NCBI GenBank assembly: GCA_965221845.1
Contig: OZ244919.1
Coordinates: forward strand, 682,001 to 746,000
Length of the DNA: 64,000 nucleotides
Direction: 5' to 3'
Origin: JAJEFO01 sp965221845
GTDB lineage: Bacteria; Pseudomonadota; Alphaproteobacteria; Rhodobacterales; Rhodobacteraceae
Position numbers and translations under genes: made by a program. The notes under the pieces were generated by a model, which did not search any database, was not told the DNA's origin, and worked only from the letters and a program-made list of their open reading frames with translations. This document shows, piece after piece, positions 45,250 to 53,086 of the stretch; position 1 is the stretch's first letter; the number at the start of each line of letters is the position of its first letter.

Positions 45250-45995
45250 GCGCGGTCCGTGCCAGATGGCTTGAGATCGTTCTTGCATTCGCCGTCCTGA
45301 CCCGGCTGCCATGCGGCCGGGAGCCGTGGGAGCGCGCGAAGATCGGCGACGCGGCATGGGCCTTCCCGCTGGTCGGCGTCGCCGTCGGGCTCGTCTCCGG
45401 ATCCGCCTATCTTGCCGCCGCCTCGGCGCTCCCCGCCCTGCCGTCGGCCGTTCTCGCCATGATTGCGGCGATGCTGGCGACCGGAGCGCTTCACGAGGAC
45501 GGGCTTGCGGACGTGGCCGACGGGTTCGGCGGAGGCGCGTCGCGGGACGACAAGCTTCGCATCATGCGCGACAGCCGGGTCGGCAGCTTCGGCGTGGTCG
45601 CGCTGATCGCCGCATTCGGCGTCACGGCCGGCTCGATGGCGACCGCGCCGGCCGACATGCGCACCCTGGCCTGGTTTGCCGCCGTCGGCGCCTGCAGCCG
45701 TGCCGCGATGGTCCTTCCCATGGCGCTTCTGCGGCCCGCCCGGACGGACGGGCTCGGACATGCGGCCGTCCTGGCCCGGGGCTGGCGGTTCTGGACCGCG
45801 ATCGCGCTTGGCGCCTGCGCCGCGCTCGGCGCCGCCCCCCTGCTCGTTCCCGCGACGGCACTGGCCGCGGCGACCGCGGTCCTGCTCGCGAGGCGCCAGG
45901 TCGGCGGCCAGACCGGCGACGTGCTCGGCGCGACCCAGAAGGCCTGCGAATGCGCCTGCTGGCTGGCCCTGGCTGCGCAGGCGGGCGCCCGGTAG
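45246..45995 (+). CDS. cobS: Adenosylcobinamide-GDP ribazoletransferase (cobalamin synthase)
   Basis: 249 residues from a GTG at 45246 that overlaps the cobT stop (GTGA). The polytopic membrane protein has the family motif HEDGLADVADGFGGG with metal-binding aspartates near residue 80, followed by RIMRDSRVGSFG and GGQTGDVLGATQ near the end. It joins activated cobinamide and alpha-ribazole to close the nucleotide loop at the inner membrane. The 3' end is duplicated in a 29-bp tandem repeat that contains the stop codon. Confidence 0.93.
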   Translation: MSAVRARWLEIVLAFAVLTRLPCGREPWERAKIGDAAWAFPLVGVAVGLVSGSAYLAAASALPALPSAVLAMIAAMLATGALHEDGLADVADGFGGGASRDDKLRIMRDSRVGSFGVVALIAAFGVTAGSMATAPADMRTLAWFAAVGACSRAAMVLPMALLRPARTDGLGHAAVLARGWRFWTAIALGACAALGAAPLLVPATALAAATAVLLARRQVGGQTGDVLGATQKACECACWLALAAQAGAR

Positions 45996-46042
45996 CGAAG
46001 CGCCGTCCCCGGGGCGCCCGGTAGCGAAGCGCCGTCCCCGGG
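45984..46042 (+). repeat. 29-bp tandem repeat at the cobS 3' end
   Basis: Two copies of a 29-bp unit (GCGCCCGGTAGCGAAG followed by CGCCGTCCCCGGG), each containing the in-frame TAG of cobS. The unit also makes a GC hairpin (GGCGCCC/GGGCGCC across units) that could act as a weak terminator. Confidence 0.75.
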
Positions 46043-46179
46043 GCGTCCGGTCGCGGACGGGATCGCGAGGAGCGGCGCGCGCCGCCGCCGGGACGCAGGC
46101 CGCCGATCGCGTCCGGCGATGGAATCTTGCGGGCCGCTCGGCTACGGCGTGCAATGACATCAGGATTCGGAGGAAACCC

Positions 46180-47880
46180 ATGCCCATCGAACCGGCAAGC
46201 GCCCCGAGCGGCGCGGAGGCCATGGTGCGGATGCTCGAAGCCCACGGCGTGCGGCACGTGTTCGGGCTCTGCGGGGACACGACGCTGCCCTTCTATGACG
46301 CGCTCCACCGCCTCGACCACGGGATATCGCACGTCCTCACCCGCGACGAGCGCTCGGCGGCCTACATGGCGGACGGCTACGCCCGGGTGACCGGACGGCC
46401 CGGCATCTGCGAAGGCCCTTCGGGCGGCGGCGCGACCTACATCCTGCCGGGGCTCGTGGAAGCGAACGAGAGCTCCATCCCGATCCTGTCCATCACGTCC
46501 GACGTCAGCACGCGCGCAAGGGGCCGCTACCCCCTGACCGAGCTGGACCAGGAAGGGCTCATGAGACCGCTGACCAAGTTCAGCCAGGTCATCCAGCATG
46601 CCGACCAGGTCCCTGCCGCGGTTCGCGCGGCCTTCCGGAAGATGACCACCGGACGCCCCGGCGCCGCGCATCTCGGCTTTCCCATCGACGTCCAGCGCGG
46701 ACAGGCGGATCCGGGGGACATCTGGTCCGATCCGGCGCACGCGACGTTCCCCGCGTTTCCGGCCGGCCCCGACGCGGCGGCCGTCGAGGCCAGCCTCGAC
46801 GCGCTGCTCTCCGCCCGCTTTCCGCTGATCATCTGCGGCGGAGGGGTCGTTCTCGCGCGCGGCGAGAGCGAGCTGAAGGCGTTCGTCGAGGCCCTCGACA
46901 TCGCGGTCGCCACGACCGTCAGCGGCCAGGGCGCGCTGCCCGAGACCCATCCCAACTGCATCGGCGTGGTCGGCTCGAACGGCGGCGTTCCCGAAACCCG
47001 CGAGGTGGTCGAGATGGCCGACCTGGTGCTCTTCGCGGGATGCAGGGCCGGGTCGGTGACGACCGAGCTCTGGCGCCGTCCCGCAACGGGGACGCGGATC
47101 CTCCACGTCGACAGCGATCCCGAGGTGATCGGCGCCTCGTACAGGACGGAGGTCGCCGTGGTGTCCGACGCGCGCCTCGCGCTCGCGGCGCTGAACGCCG
47201 CCCGCGCCGCCCGCGACGTGACGCGAGGCTTCGGCGGCGCCGCCGCCATCGCGGATCCAAAGGCCCGCAAGTGGCGGAAGTTCCGCGCCCTGGCGGAGCG
47301 CGCGGACAGGCCGATCCTTCCGGAACGGACCGTGGCGGCGCTGCGCCGGGTTCTCGACGACGACGCCATCGTCGTCGGCGACCCCGGCACGCCCTGCCCC
47401 TACATCTCGGCGTACTACGAGCTGAACGCCTCCGGGCGCGGGCTCTTCTCCAACCGCGCGCACGGCGCTCTCGGCTACGCGCTCCCCGCCGCCGTCGGGG
47501 CCGCGGTCGGGGCGCCCGGCCGAAAGGTGGTGAGCCTGATGGGTGACGGCAGCTTCGGCTTCACCTGCGGCGAGCTCGAGACCGTCGCGCGCCTGGGACT
47601 GCCGGTGACCTTCATCGTGTTCTCGAACGCGTCGTACGGCTGGATCAAGGCCGGCCAGAAGTCCGCGTTCGGCGGACGCTACTATTCGGTCGACTTCGAC
47701 CGCACCGACCACCGCGCGGTTGCGGAGGCGTTCGGGGTCCGGGCGTTCCGCGCCGATGACCCGGAAGCGCTTGAAGCCACGCTGCGCGAGGCGGCAGAGT
47801 GCCCGGAACCCACGCTCGTCGACGTGATCAGCCAGCCGCTGCAGGACGCCCGCGCGCCCGTCAGCGAATGGATAGCCTGA
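46180..47880 (+). CDS. Thiamine-pyrophosphate-dependent enzyme, acetolactate-synthase-like
   Basis: 566 residues from the ATG at 46180, with GGAGG six bases before it. The Pyr domain has FGLCGDTTLPFYDAL and the TPP-activating glutamate in LTRDERSAAYMADGYAR. The central domain binds a nucleotide-like ligand (LIICGGGVVLARGE). The PP domain has MGDGSFGFTCGELETV and SNASYGWIK, the GDG...N metal/TPP motif. It is a decarboxylase or carboligase acting on a 2-oxo acid. The next gene overlaps by one base and encodes an enolase-superfamily enzyme, followed by an MFS transporter, so a small catabolic pathway is likely. Confidence 0.87.
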   Translation: MPIEPASAPSGAEAMVRMLEAHGVRHVFGLCGDTTLPFYDALHRLDHGISHVLTRDERSAAYMADGYARVTGRPGICEGPSGGGATYILPGLVEANESSIPILSITSDVSTRARGRYPLTELDQEGLMRPLTKFSQVIQHADQVPAAVRAAFRKMTTGRPGAAHLGFPIDVQRGQADPGDIWSDPAHATFPAFPAGPDAAAVEASLDALLSARFPLIICGGGVVLARGESELKAFVEALDIAVATTVSGQGALPETHPNCIGVVGSNGGVPETREVVEMADLVLFAGCRAGSVTTELWRRPATGTRILHVDSDPEVIGASYRTEVAVVSDARLALAALNAARAARDVTRGFGGAAAIADPKARKWRKFRALAERADRPILPERTVAALRRVLDDDAIVVGDPGTPCPYISAYYELNASGRGLFSNRAHGALGYALPAAVGAAVGAPGRKVVSLMGDGSFGFTCGELETVARLGLPVTFIVFSNASYGWIKAGQKSAFGGRYYSVDFDRTDHRAVAEAFGVRAFRADDPEALEATLREAAECPEPTLVDVISQPLQDARAPVSEWIA

Positions 47881-49013
47881 TGGCCGGCACCGCGCACCGC
47901 ATAGCCGGGTTCCGCGTCCATGTGGTGCGCGTGCCCGCCAGGGCGACGCACTCCCACGGCTCGGGCGACGTCTCGGGCATCGACGCCGCCCTCCTGGAGC
48001 TTTCCACCGACACCGGGCTGACCGGCTGGGGCGAGGCGTCTCCCTGGCCCGTCTTCACGGGCACGGTCGAGGCATCGGCGGCGGCGCTCCACACGCACCT
48101 GCGGCCGCACGTGGTGGGCGCGGACCCGGTGCAGGCCGAGCGGCTGATGCATGTCGCGGACTCCGTGCTCGCGGGGCATCCGGAGGCCAAGGCGGCGCTG
48201 GAATGCGCCCTGCTCGACCTCGCCGGCCAGATCGCGGGGCTTTCCGTCGCGGAGATGGCGGGCGGCGTCTCGCGCACGGAGATCGGCCTGAGCTTTTCCG
48301 TGGCGAACCCGGACTTCGGGGCCGATCTCGAGGACGTCGCGCGCCTCTGGGAGGACGGCGTGCGCCTCTTCAAGCTGAAGACCGGGTTCAGGGACCACGC
48401 ATTCGACCTGATGCGGCTCGAAAGGCTCCGCGCGCTCCACGGCGACGAGATCGGCCTTCGAATCGACTACAACCAGGGGCTTGCCGCCCATGACGCCATC
48501 CGCACCGTGCGCGACCTGGAATCCTTCCGTCCGGACTTCGTCGAGCAGCCTGTCAGGCGGCACGAGCGCGCGGCGCTTGCCGCGATCACCCGGGCCGTGG
48601 ACGTCCCCGTCATGGCGGACGAGAGCGTGTTCGGCGTGGCCGACGCCCTGGAAGGCGCCCGCATGAGGATCGCCGACATCTTCTCCCTCAAGATCATGAA
48701 GGCCGGCGGCATCCGGCGCTGCCTGGAGGTGGCCGCCGTGGCGCGCGCCGCCGGAATCGGGGTCTATTGCGGCTGCATGTTCGAGACCTCGATAGCGCAC
48801 GCCGCGGGAACGCACCTGGCGGCGGCGCTGCCCGAACTGACCCTTGGCTGCGAGTTCTACATGTCGCGCTATCTTGCCAGCGCCGACATCGCCGACCCCG
48901 GGCTGCCGGTGTCGGACGGCAAGGTCCGGCTGCCGCAGGGCGCCGGCCTGGGCGTCAGGCCGGACCCGCATGCGCTGGAGAGGCACCGGACCGAGCTGCT
49001 CGACAGGCGGTGA
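47880..49013 (+). CDS. Enolase-superfamily enzyme, muconate-cycloisomerase/dipeptide-epimerase-like
   Basis: 377 residues from the ATG at 47880 (TGATG overlap with the TPP gene). The barrel domain carries the Lys-x-Lys base pair in LFKLKTGF, the metal ligands in LRIDYNQG, FVEQPV and ADESVF, and the second lysine in SLKIMKAGG. These are the residues of the muconate lactonising subgroup. The N-terminal capping domain starts at residue 8. The reaction begins with abstraction of a proton alpha to a carboxylate; the substrate is unknown and may feed the adjacent TPP enzyme. Confidence 0.87.
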   Translation: MAGTAHRIAGFRVHVVRVPARATHSHGSGDVSGIDAALLELSTDTGLTGWGEASPWPVFTGTVEASAAALHTHLRPHVVGADPVQAERLMHVADSVLAGHPEAKAALECALLDLAGQIAGLSVAEMAGGVSRTEIGLSFSVANPDFGADLEDVARLWEDGVRLFKLKTGFRDHAFDLMRLERLRALHGDEIGLRIDYNQGLAAHDAIRTVRDLESFRPDFVEQPVRRHERAALAAITRAVDVPVMADESVFGVADALEGARMRIADIFSLKIMKAGGIRRCLEVAAVARAAGIGVYCGCMFETSIAHAAGTHLAAALPELTLGCEFYMSRYLASADIADPGLPVSDGKVRLPQGAGLGVRPDPHALERHRTELLDRR

Positions 49014-49157
49014 GGCCGGCCATGCGGGACGGACCTCCCCGTCCGGCCGAGGGCGGCGCCGCTCGCCGGCGAAGCGCCGTTCCCGCCCCAAACCGCCCTG
49101 CCGGCGTCGGTTCGAGGCGGTTCCGGCAGTGCGGGGCGCAGGATAAGGAGACGGCAA

Positions 49158-50384
49158 ATGCGCCTGCTGGTCACGTTTGCGGCCCTGCTCATGTCCGTCC
49201 TGCTGCTGCAGCTCGGATCGGGCGGCCTCGCGCCTCTCGACGCCATCTCGGGGATCCAGCTCGACTTCACGCGTTCCGAGGTCGGGCTCCTGGGCTCCGC
49301 GCACTTTGCCGGCTTCTTCGCCGGCTGCGTCTGGGCGCCGCGGATCCTCGGCGAGGTCGGGCACTCCCGGACCTTCGCGGCCTTCACCGCGGCAGGCACG
49401 ATAGGCATTCTCGGCCACGTGCTGGTCGTCGACGCAACGGCCTGGATGGTCATGCGGGTGCTTTCGGGGATGTGCATCGCGGGCTGCTACACGGTCGTTG
49501 AAAGCTGGCTCCAGGCGAAGGTCACCAACGCGACAAGGGGCCGGGCCATGGGCGTCTACCGCGTCGTCGACATCAGCGGGGCGCTGGCCGCCCAGCTGAT
49601 GATCTCGGTCCTCGAGCCCGCCAGCTACGTCTCGTACAACATCCTGGCGCTGATCTGCTGCGCGGCGCTCGTGCCGCTCGTCCTGACCAGGATCGAGCAG
49701 CCCCCGGTGCCGAAGGCCCGGCGGCTCCGGCCCGGGCTCGCGTGGAGGCGCTCCCCGCTGGCGGTCGCCGCCGTCGTTTCGGCGGGCCTGACCGCCGCCT
49801 CCTTCCGGATGGTCGGCCCGATCTACGGGATCGAGATCGGGCTCTCGACCGACGACATCGCGCTGTTCCTGGCCGCCTTCGTCCTGGGCGGGGCGCTGAG
49901 CCAGTATCCGGTCGGCTGGGCCGCCGACCGCCACGACCGCCGCGTCGTGCTGATCGTGCTCTCGGCGCTCGCGGTCGTCTCCTGCATCGTGATGGCCGTC
50001 CTTTCCCCAAGCGGCACGGGCCCGGCGTTCGCCGCGGCAGGGCTGTTCGGCGTGATCACGTTTCCCATATATTCCGTCGCCACGGCCCATGCACACGACT
50101 TTGCCAGCCAGGACGAGCGCGTGGATCTCTCGGCGGCGTTCCTGTTCCACTACGCGGTCGGCGCCATCGCCTCGCCGTGGCTGGCGGCGTCGCTGATCGA
50201 GTGGTTCGGCCCCGCCGCCATGTTCTCGTTCGTGTCGCTGGCGCACGCGGTCCTGATCGCGTTCGGCCTTGTCCGGATGCGGAGCCGGAGCGCGCGGACC
50301 CGCACGCGCTACGTCTACGCGCCGAGAACCTCGTTCGTCATCGGGCGGCTTCTGGGGCGGATCCGCGAAGGAAGGGACGGATGA
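49158..50384 (+). CDS. MFS transporter
   Basis: 408 residues with twelve predicted transmembrane helices. It starts MRLLVTFAALLMSVLLLQLG, has GFFAGCVWAPRILGEVGHSR between helices 2 and 3, and VVESWLQAKV and QYPVGWAADRHDRR at the conserved loop between helices 8 and 9 (the D-R-x-x-R-R type motif). It resembles the YcaD/DinF-like sugar or drug MFS branch often listed only as MFS. ATAAGGAGAC gives a ribosome site. It likely belongs with the two preceding enzyme genes as the uptake or efflux system. Confidence 0.9.
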   Translation: MRLLVTFAALLMSVLLLQLGSGGLAPLDAISGIQLDFTRSEVGLLGSAHFAGFFAGCVWAPRILGEVGHSRTFAAFTAAGTIGILGHVLVVDATAWMVMRVLSGMCIAGCYTVVESWLQAKVTNATRGRAMGVYRVVDISGALAAQLMISVLEPASYVSYNILALICCAALVPLVLTRIEQPPVPKARRLRPGLAWRRSPLAVAAVVSAGLTAASFRMVGPIYGIEIGLSTDDIALFLAAFVLGGALSQYPVGWAADRHDRRVVLIVLSALAVVSCIVMAVLSPSGTGPAFAAAGLFGVITFPIYSVATAHAHDFASQDERVDLSAAFLFHYAVGAIASPWLAASLIEWFGPAAMFSFVSLAHAVLIAFGLVRMRSRSARTRTRYVYAPRTSFVIGRLLGRIREGRDG

Positions 50385-50561
50385 GGCCGCCGGCGACCCG
50401 GCCAGGCAGCGGGTCACCCTGCCGGCAGCGCAAGCTGGAAACCGCCGCCGATGTCGGGCCGTCGCCAGGGCCGGTGCTGTTGAGGCAGGGCGCAGGACGG
50501 CGGTCGCGCACGGCCTCGCTTCTTTCCTTCAAAGTGACCCACGCCCGGGCCGCCGGGCGGC

Positions 50562-50590
50562 TTGCACGATCAGGAAGCCGCGCCTATGTT
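50562..50590 (+). promoter_or_regulatory. Sigma-70-type promoter for a leaderless transcript (copy 1)
   Basis: TTGCAC and TATGTT separated by exactly 17 bases. Only five bases lie between the -10 box and the ATG at 50596, so transcription would start at or next to the start codon, and the mRNA would lack a 5' leader. Confidence 0.6.
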
Positions 50591-50595
50591 CGGGC

Positions 50596-50865
50596 ATGAG
50601 CGACGCGCCGGACACTCACGCACTCGCCCGGCAGGTCGCCGTCCTGGAGGAACGCATGAACACGATGGACGAACGTTACGACAAGGGCTGGGCCTTGCTG
50701 CGCGAAGACATGGCGAAGCGTGACGCGGAAGCCGCGAAGCGTGACGCGGCGCGCTCGGAGCGGGAGGCGACCGCGCGCTGGTGGCAGACGGCCATCCTGA
50801 TCGCCGCCCTTGCGGCACTGATCACCTTCGCGCCCGACCTGCAGCGGCTGGCGGCCGGCCTCTAG
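50596..50865 (+). CDS. Short coiled-coil protein with C-terminal membrane anchor (copy 1)
   Basis: 89 residues: MSDAPDTHALARQVAVLEER, a coiled coil with heptads ending in DAEAAKRDAARSEREAT, then one transmembrane helix (WWQTAILIAALAALITFA) and a short tail. The fold fits small tail-anchored proteins with the coiled coil in the cytoplasm. I recognise no family. No ribosome site is seen; the promoter spacing suggests leaderless translation. It is duplicated 681 bp downstream with one extra heptad. Confidence 0.65.
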   Translation: MSDAPDTHALARQVAVLEERMNTMDERYDKGWALLREDMAKRDAEAAKRDAARSEREATARWWQTAILIAALAALITFAPDLQRLAAGL

Positions 50866-51242
50866 CAGGAAGGCAGCGCCATGGCTCGCGGACGCGCGGC
50901 GCTGCGCGCTTGGCGCGTCCTGCGCGGAAGGCGCGGCGAACCGCGCCAGTGCCCGGTCCCTCGGCCTCAAGATGGCGCTCTGACCAGCTCGGGACGCGAC
51001 ACGGGGCGGCGAGGCAGCCCTTCATGTTCGCGGGCCCCGGCGAGCGTGATGCCCGTCAGGCGACTGGCCGCCGGCGACCCGGCCAGGCAGCGGGTCACCC
51101 TGCCGGCAGCGCAAGCTGGAAACCGCCGCCGATGTCGGGCCGTCGCCAGGGCCGGTGCTGTTGAGGCAGGGCGCAGGACGGCGGTCGCGCACGGCCTCGC
51201 TTCTTTCCTTCAAAGTGACCCACGCCCGGGCCGCCGGGCGGC

Positions 51243-51271
51243 TTGCACGATCAGGAAGCCGCGCCTATGTT
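51243..51271 (+). promoter_or_regulatory. Sigma-70-type promoter for a leaderless transcript (copy 2)
   Basis: Identical TTGCAC-17-TATGTT arrangement as in copy 1, five bases before the ATG at 51277. Confidence 0.6.
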
Positions 51272-51276
51272 CGGGC

Positions 51277-51567
51277 ATGAGCGACGCGCCGGACACTCAC
51301 GCACTCGCCCGGCAGGTCGCCGTCCTGGAGGAACGCATGAACACGATGGACGAACGTTACGACAAGGGCTGGGCCTTGCTGCGCGAAGACATGGCGAAGC
51401 GTGACGCGGAAGCCGCGAAGCGTGACGCGGAAGCCGCGAAGCGTGACGCGGCGCGCTCGGAGCGGGAGGCGACCGCGCGCTGGTGGCAGACGGCCATCCT
51501 GATCGCCGCCCTTGCGGCACTGATCACCTTCGCGCCCGACCTGCAGCGGCTGGCGGCCGGCCTCTAG
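51277..51567 (+). CDS. Short coiled-coil protein with C-terminal membrane anchor (copy 2)
   Basis: 96 residues, identical to the copy at 50596 except for one additional seven-residue unit DAEAAKR in the coiled coil. Since the insertion is exactly one heptad, the coiled-coil register is preserved and the stalk is lengthened. Membrane helix and tail are the same. Function unknown. Confidence 0.65.
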   Translation: MSDAPDTHALARQVAVLEERMNTMDERYDKGWALLREDMAKRDAEAAKRDAEAAKRDAARSEREATARWWQTAILIAALAALITFAPDLQRLAAGL

Positions 51568-51738
51568 CAGGAAGGCAGCGCCATGGCTCGCGGACGCGCG
51601 GCGCTGCGCGGAAGGCGCAGCGAACCGCGCCAGTGCCCGGTCCCTCGGCCTCAAGATGGCGTTCTGACCAGCTCGGGACGCGACACGGGGCGGCGAGTCA
51701 GCCCTTCATGTTCGCGGGCCCGGCGAGCGTGATGCCCG

Positions 51739-52002
51739 TCAGGCGACTGGCCGCCCGGGCGTGGCGTCCTGCAGTGCCAGCGCCTCGCGCAGCAGCGCGT
51801 CCGCCCGTGTCTGCCAGCCACGGCCATCGGCCTTCAGGCGCTCGACGATGTCGGGGTCGAGCCTCATCGTCACGCGCCGCTTGCGCAGGTCGGCGGGCAT
51901 GGGAGAGCGGCCGAGGCGAACCGCATGCGTCATGTCCGCCCTGGTGATTTCGCGCAGCTCGCCATCCCCGCCGACGAGAGGCTTTCGATCAGCTGCCTTC
52001 AT
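51739..52002 (-). CDS. brnA: BrnA-family antitoxin
   Basis: 87 residues. The C-terminal half, RKRRVTMRLDPDIVERLKAD then GRGWQTRADALLREAL, is the ribbon-helix-helix-like BrnA pattern (R-x-T-x-R-L-D-P-D, G-x-G-W-Q-T-R). BrnA represses and neutralises the BrnT toxin. Its ATG overlaps the end of the brnT fragment by 14 bp, the usual brnTA layout. The toxin gene, however, keeps only its C-terminal third, so the antitoxin is probably an orphan. It ends inside the tail shared with the tandem duplication. Confidence 0.75.
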   Translation of the reverse strand: MKAADRKPLVGGDGELREITRADMTHAVRLGRSPMPADLRKRRVTMRLDPDIVERLKADGRGWQTRADALLREALALQDATPGRPVA

Positions 52003-52158
52003 GGAGCTTCCTTTCCCGCCCGCTCGCCTTCCTCAGGGAGATCACGCGCATCGCGTCTCCCCGGAAAGTGAATGCCACGACCGCCACCTGGCCGTGCGGG
52101 CGGCCAAGGCACACCCGGCGCCCTTCCGGGAATTCGCGCGCTTGCGGCAGGCCCGCGA
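51989..52158 (-). pseudogene. brnT: BrnT toxin, C-terminal fragment
   Basis: The minus-strand frame reads GRRVCLGRPHGQVAVVAFTF then RGDAMRVISLRKASGRERKL and stops at 51989. This corresponds to the C-terminal half of the BrnT RNase fold, including the R-V-I-S-x-R-K-A strand. The region encoding the N-terminal part (usually starting with Trp-Asp-x-x-Lys) is missing: upstream sequence is the end of the inositol-phosphatase gene. It is therefore a truncated toxin. Confidence 0.65.
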
Positions 52159-52159
52159 T

Positions 52160-52948
52160 TCACGGGCCGCGGACCGCCCTGGAGAAGGCCTCGTGGATTC
52201 CGGAGCTGGCTGCCAGCACGTCTCCGGTCACGAGCGGGTTGGTGTTCGCGACCATTCCGTCCACGAACCCTCCTGCCTCGCGCACGAGCAGAATGCCCGC
52301 CGCGATGTCCCAGGGACGGAGGTTTCGCTCCCAGAACCCCTCGTAGCGCCCCGCCGCGACGTATGCCAGTTCGAGTGCAGCGGCCCCGAGCCCCCGCACG
52401 CCGGCGGACATCGGCAGGAGGGCGGACAGATCCCGGACCGTTTCCGGAAGCTTCGGCCTGCTCGCGAACGGAAGGCCGGTCGCGAAGACCGACTCGATCA
52501 TCCGGCGCCGGTCGCTCACCCGCAGGCGCTGCGCGTTCAGCCATGCTCCCTGGCCCTTCTCCGCGACGAACATCTCGTCCTTCGCGGCGTCGAAAACGAC
52601 GGCCGCGGTGACGTCGCCCTTGTGCTCCAAGGCGATGGAAATCGCCCAGTGCGGCAGTCCGTGCAGGAAGTTCGTGGTGCCGTCCAGCGGGTCCACGATC
52701 CAGCGCCGCGTCGGATCCTTCCCCGCCTCCTCGCCGCTTTCCTCGCCAAGCCATCCGTAGTGCGGGCGGGCCTCGCCAAGCGTCTCTCGGATGATGCCCT
52801 CGGCCGCAATGTCCGCCCGGCTGACGAAGTCGCCCGCGCCCTTCGAGGAGACGTGCAGGCTCTCCACCTCGCGAAAGTCCTTCGCGAGGCCTCTTCCGGC
52901 ACGCCTTGCGGCCTTGACCATGACGTTCAGGTTGGCGCTTCCCTGCAT
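52160..52948 (-). CDS. suhB: Inositol monophosphatase family protein (SuhB-like)
   Basis: 262 residues. The lithium-sensitive phosphatase motifs are complete: GEESGEE, WIVDPLDGTTNFLHGLPHW and, near the C-terminus, WDIAAGILLVREAGG. It hydrolyses inositol phosphates or related substrates and, in enterobacteria, SuhB also modulates rRNA transcription. It begins MQGSANLNVMVKAARRAGRG as in alphaproteobacterial SuhB. Its stop is two bases from the brnT fragment, which implies a deletion joined the two. Confidence 0.93.
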   Translation of the reverse strand: MQGSANLNVMVKAARRAGRGLAKDFREVESLHVSSKGAGDFVSRADIAAEGIIRETLGEARPHYGWLGEESGEEAGKDPTRRWIVDPLDGTTNFLHGLPHWAISIALEHKGDVTAAVVFDAAKDEMFVAEKGQGAWLNAQRLRVSDRRRMIESVFATGLPFASRPKLPETVRDLSALLPMSAGVRGLGAAALELAYVAAGRYEGFWERNLRPWDIAAGILLVREAGGFVDGMVANTNPLVTGDVLAASSGIHEAFSRAVRGP

Positions 52949-53086
52949 CCGGCGGGTTTAGGCAGATCGCGCAGGCCCATCAACCGGAAAGCGGCGCCGG
53001 CCCGGCAGCGCCCGCCTGGTCCGCGAGGCGTCCCGGGCGACGGCGCCTCCGTCACGACGGCGCCCTCGCGCGGAATCGCGCGACGG

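Larger units (their letters stand above)
50385..51065. repeat. Tandem duplication, unit 1
   Basis: The segment repeats immediately downstream with a period of 681 bp at its start. The duplication endpoints share GGCCGCC, so it probably arose by unequal exchange at this short match. Each unit carries a promoter, a short coiled-coil gene and a shared tail. Unit 1 has an extra 18 bp (GCTTGGCGCGTCCTGCGC) in its tail. Confidence 0.9.
51066..51748. repeat. Tandem duplication, unit 2
   Basis: Second copy of the 681-bp unit. It differs mainly by a 21-bp insertion inside the gene (one extra heptad codon block) and by loss of 18 bp in the tail. Few point differences suggest the duplication is recent. 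Confidence 0.9.

Noticed and set aside
45984..46042. CRISPR-like repeat at the end of cobS
   Set aside because: Only two direct copies without spacers; it is a simple tandem duplication of the gene end.
45676..46179. N-terminal extension of the TPP enzyme
   Set aside because: The upstream frame overlaps cobS and is Arg/Pro-rich without family similarity; GGAGG points to the ATG at 46180.
49573..50010. Minus-strand Arg/Ser-rich frame inside the MFS gene
   Set aside because: Composition-driven shadow; the plus-strand frame encodes twelve consistent membrane helices.
51999..52754. Complete BrnT toxin in the frame from 52754
   Set aside because: That frame is a shadow of the inositol-phosphatase gene and is not in register with the BrnT motif, which ends at 51989 and has no start inside the remaining sequence.
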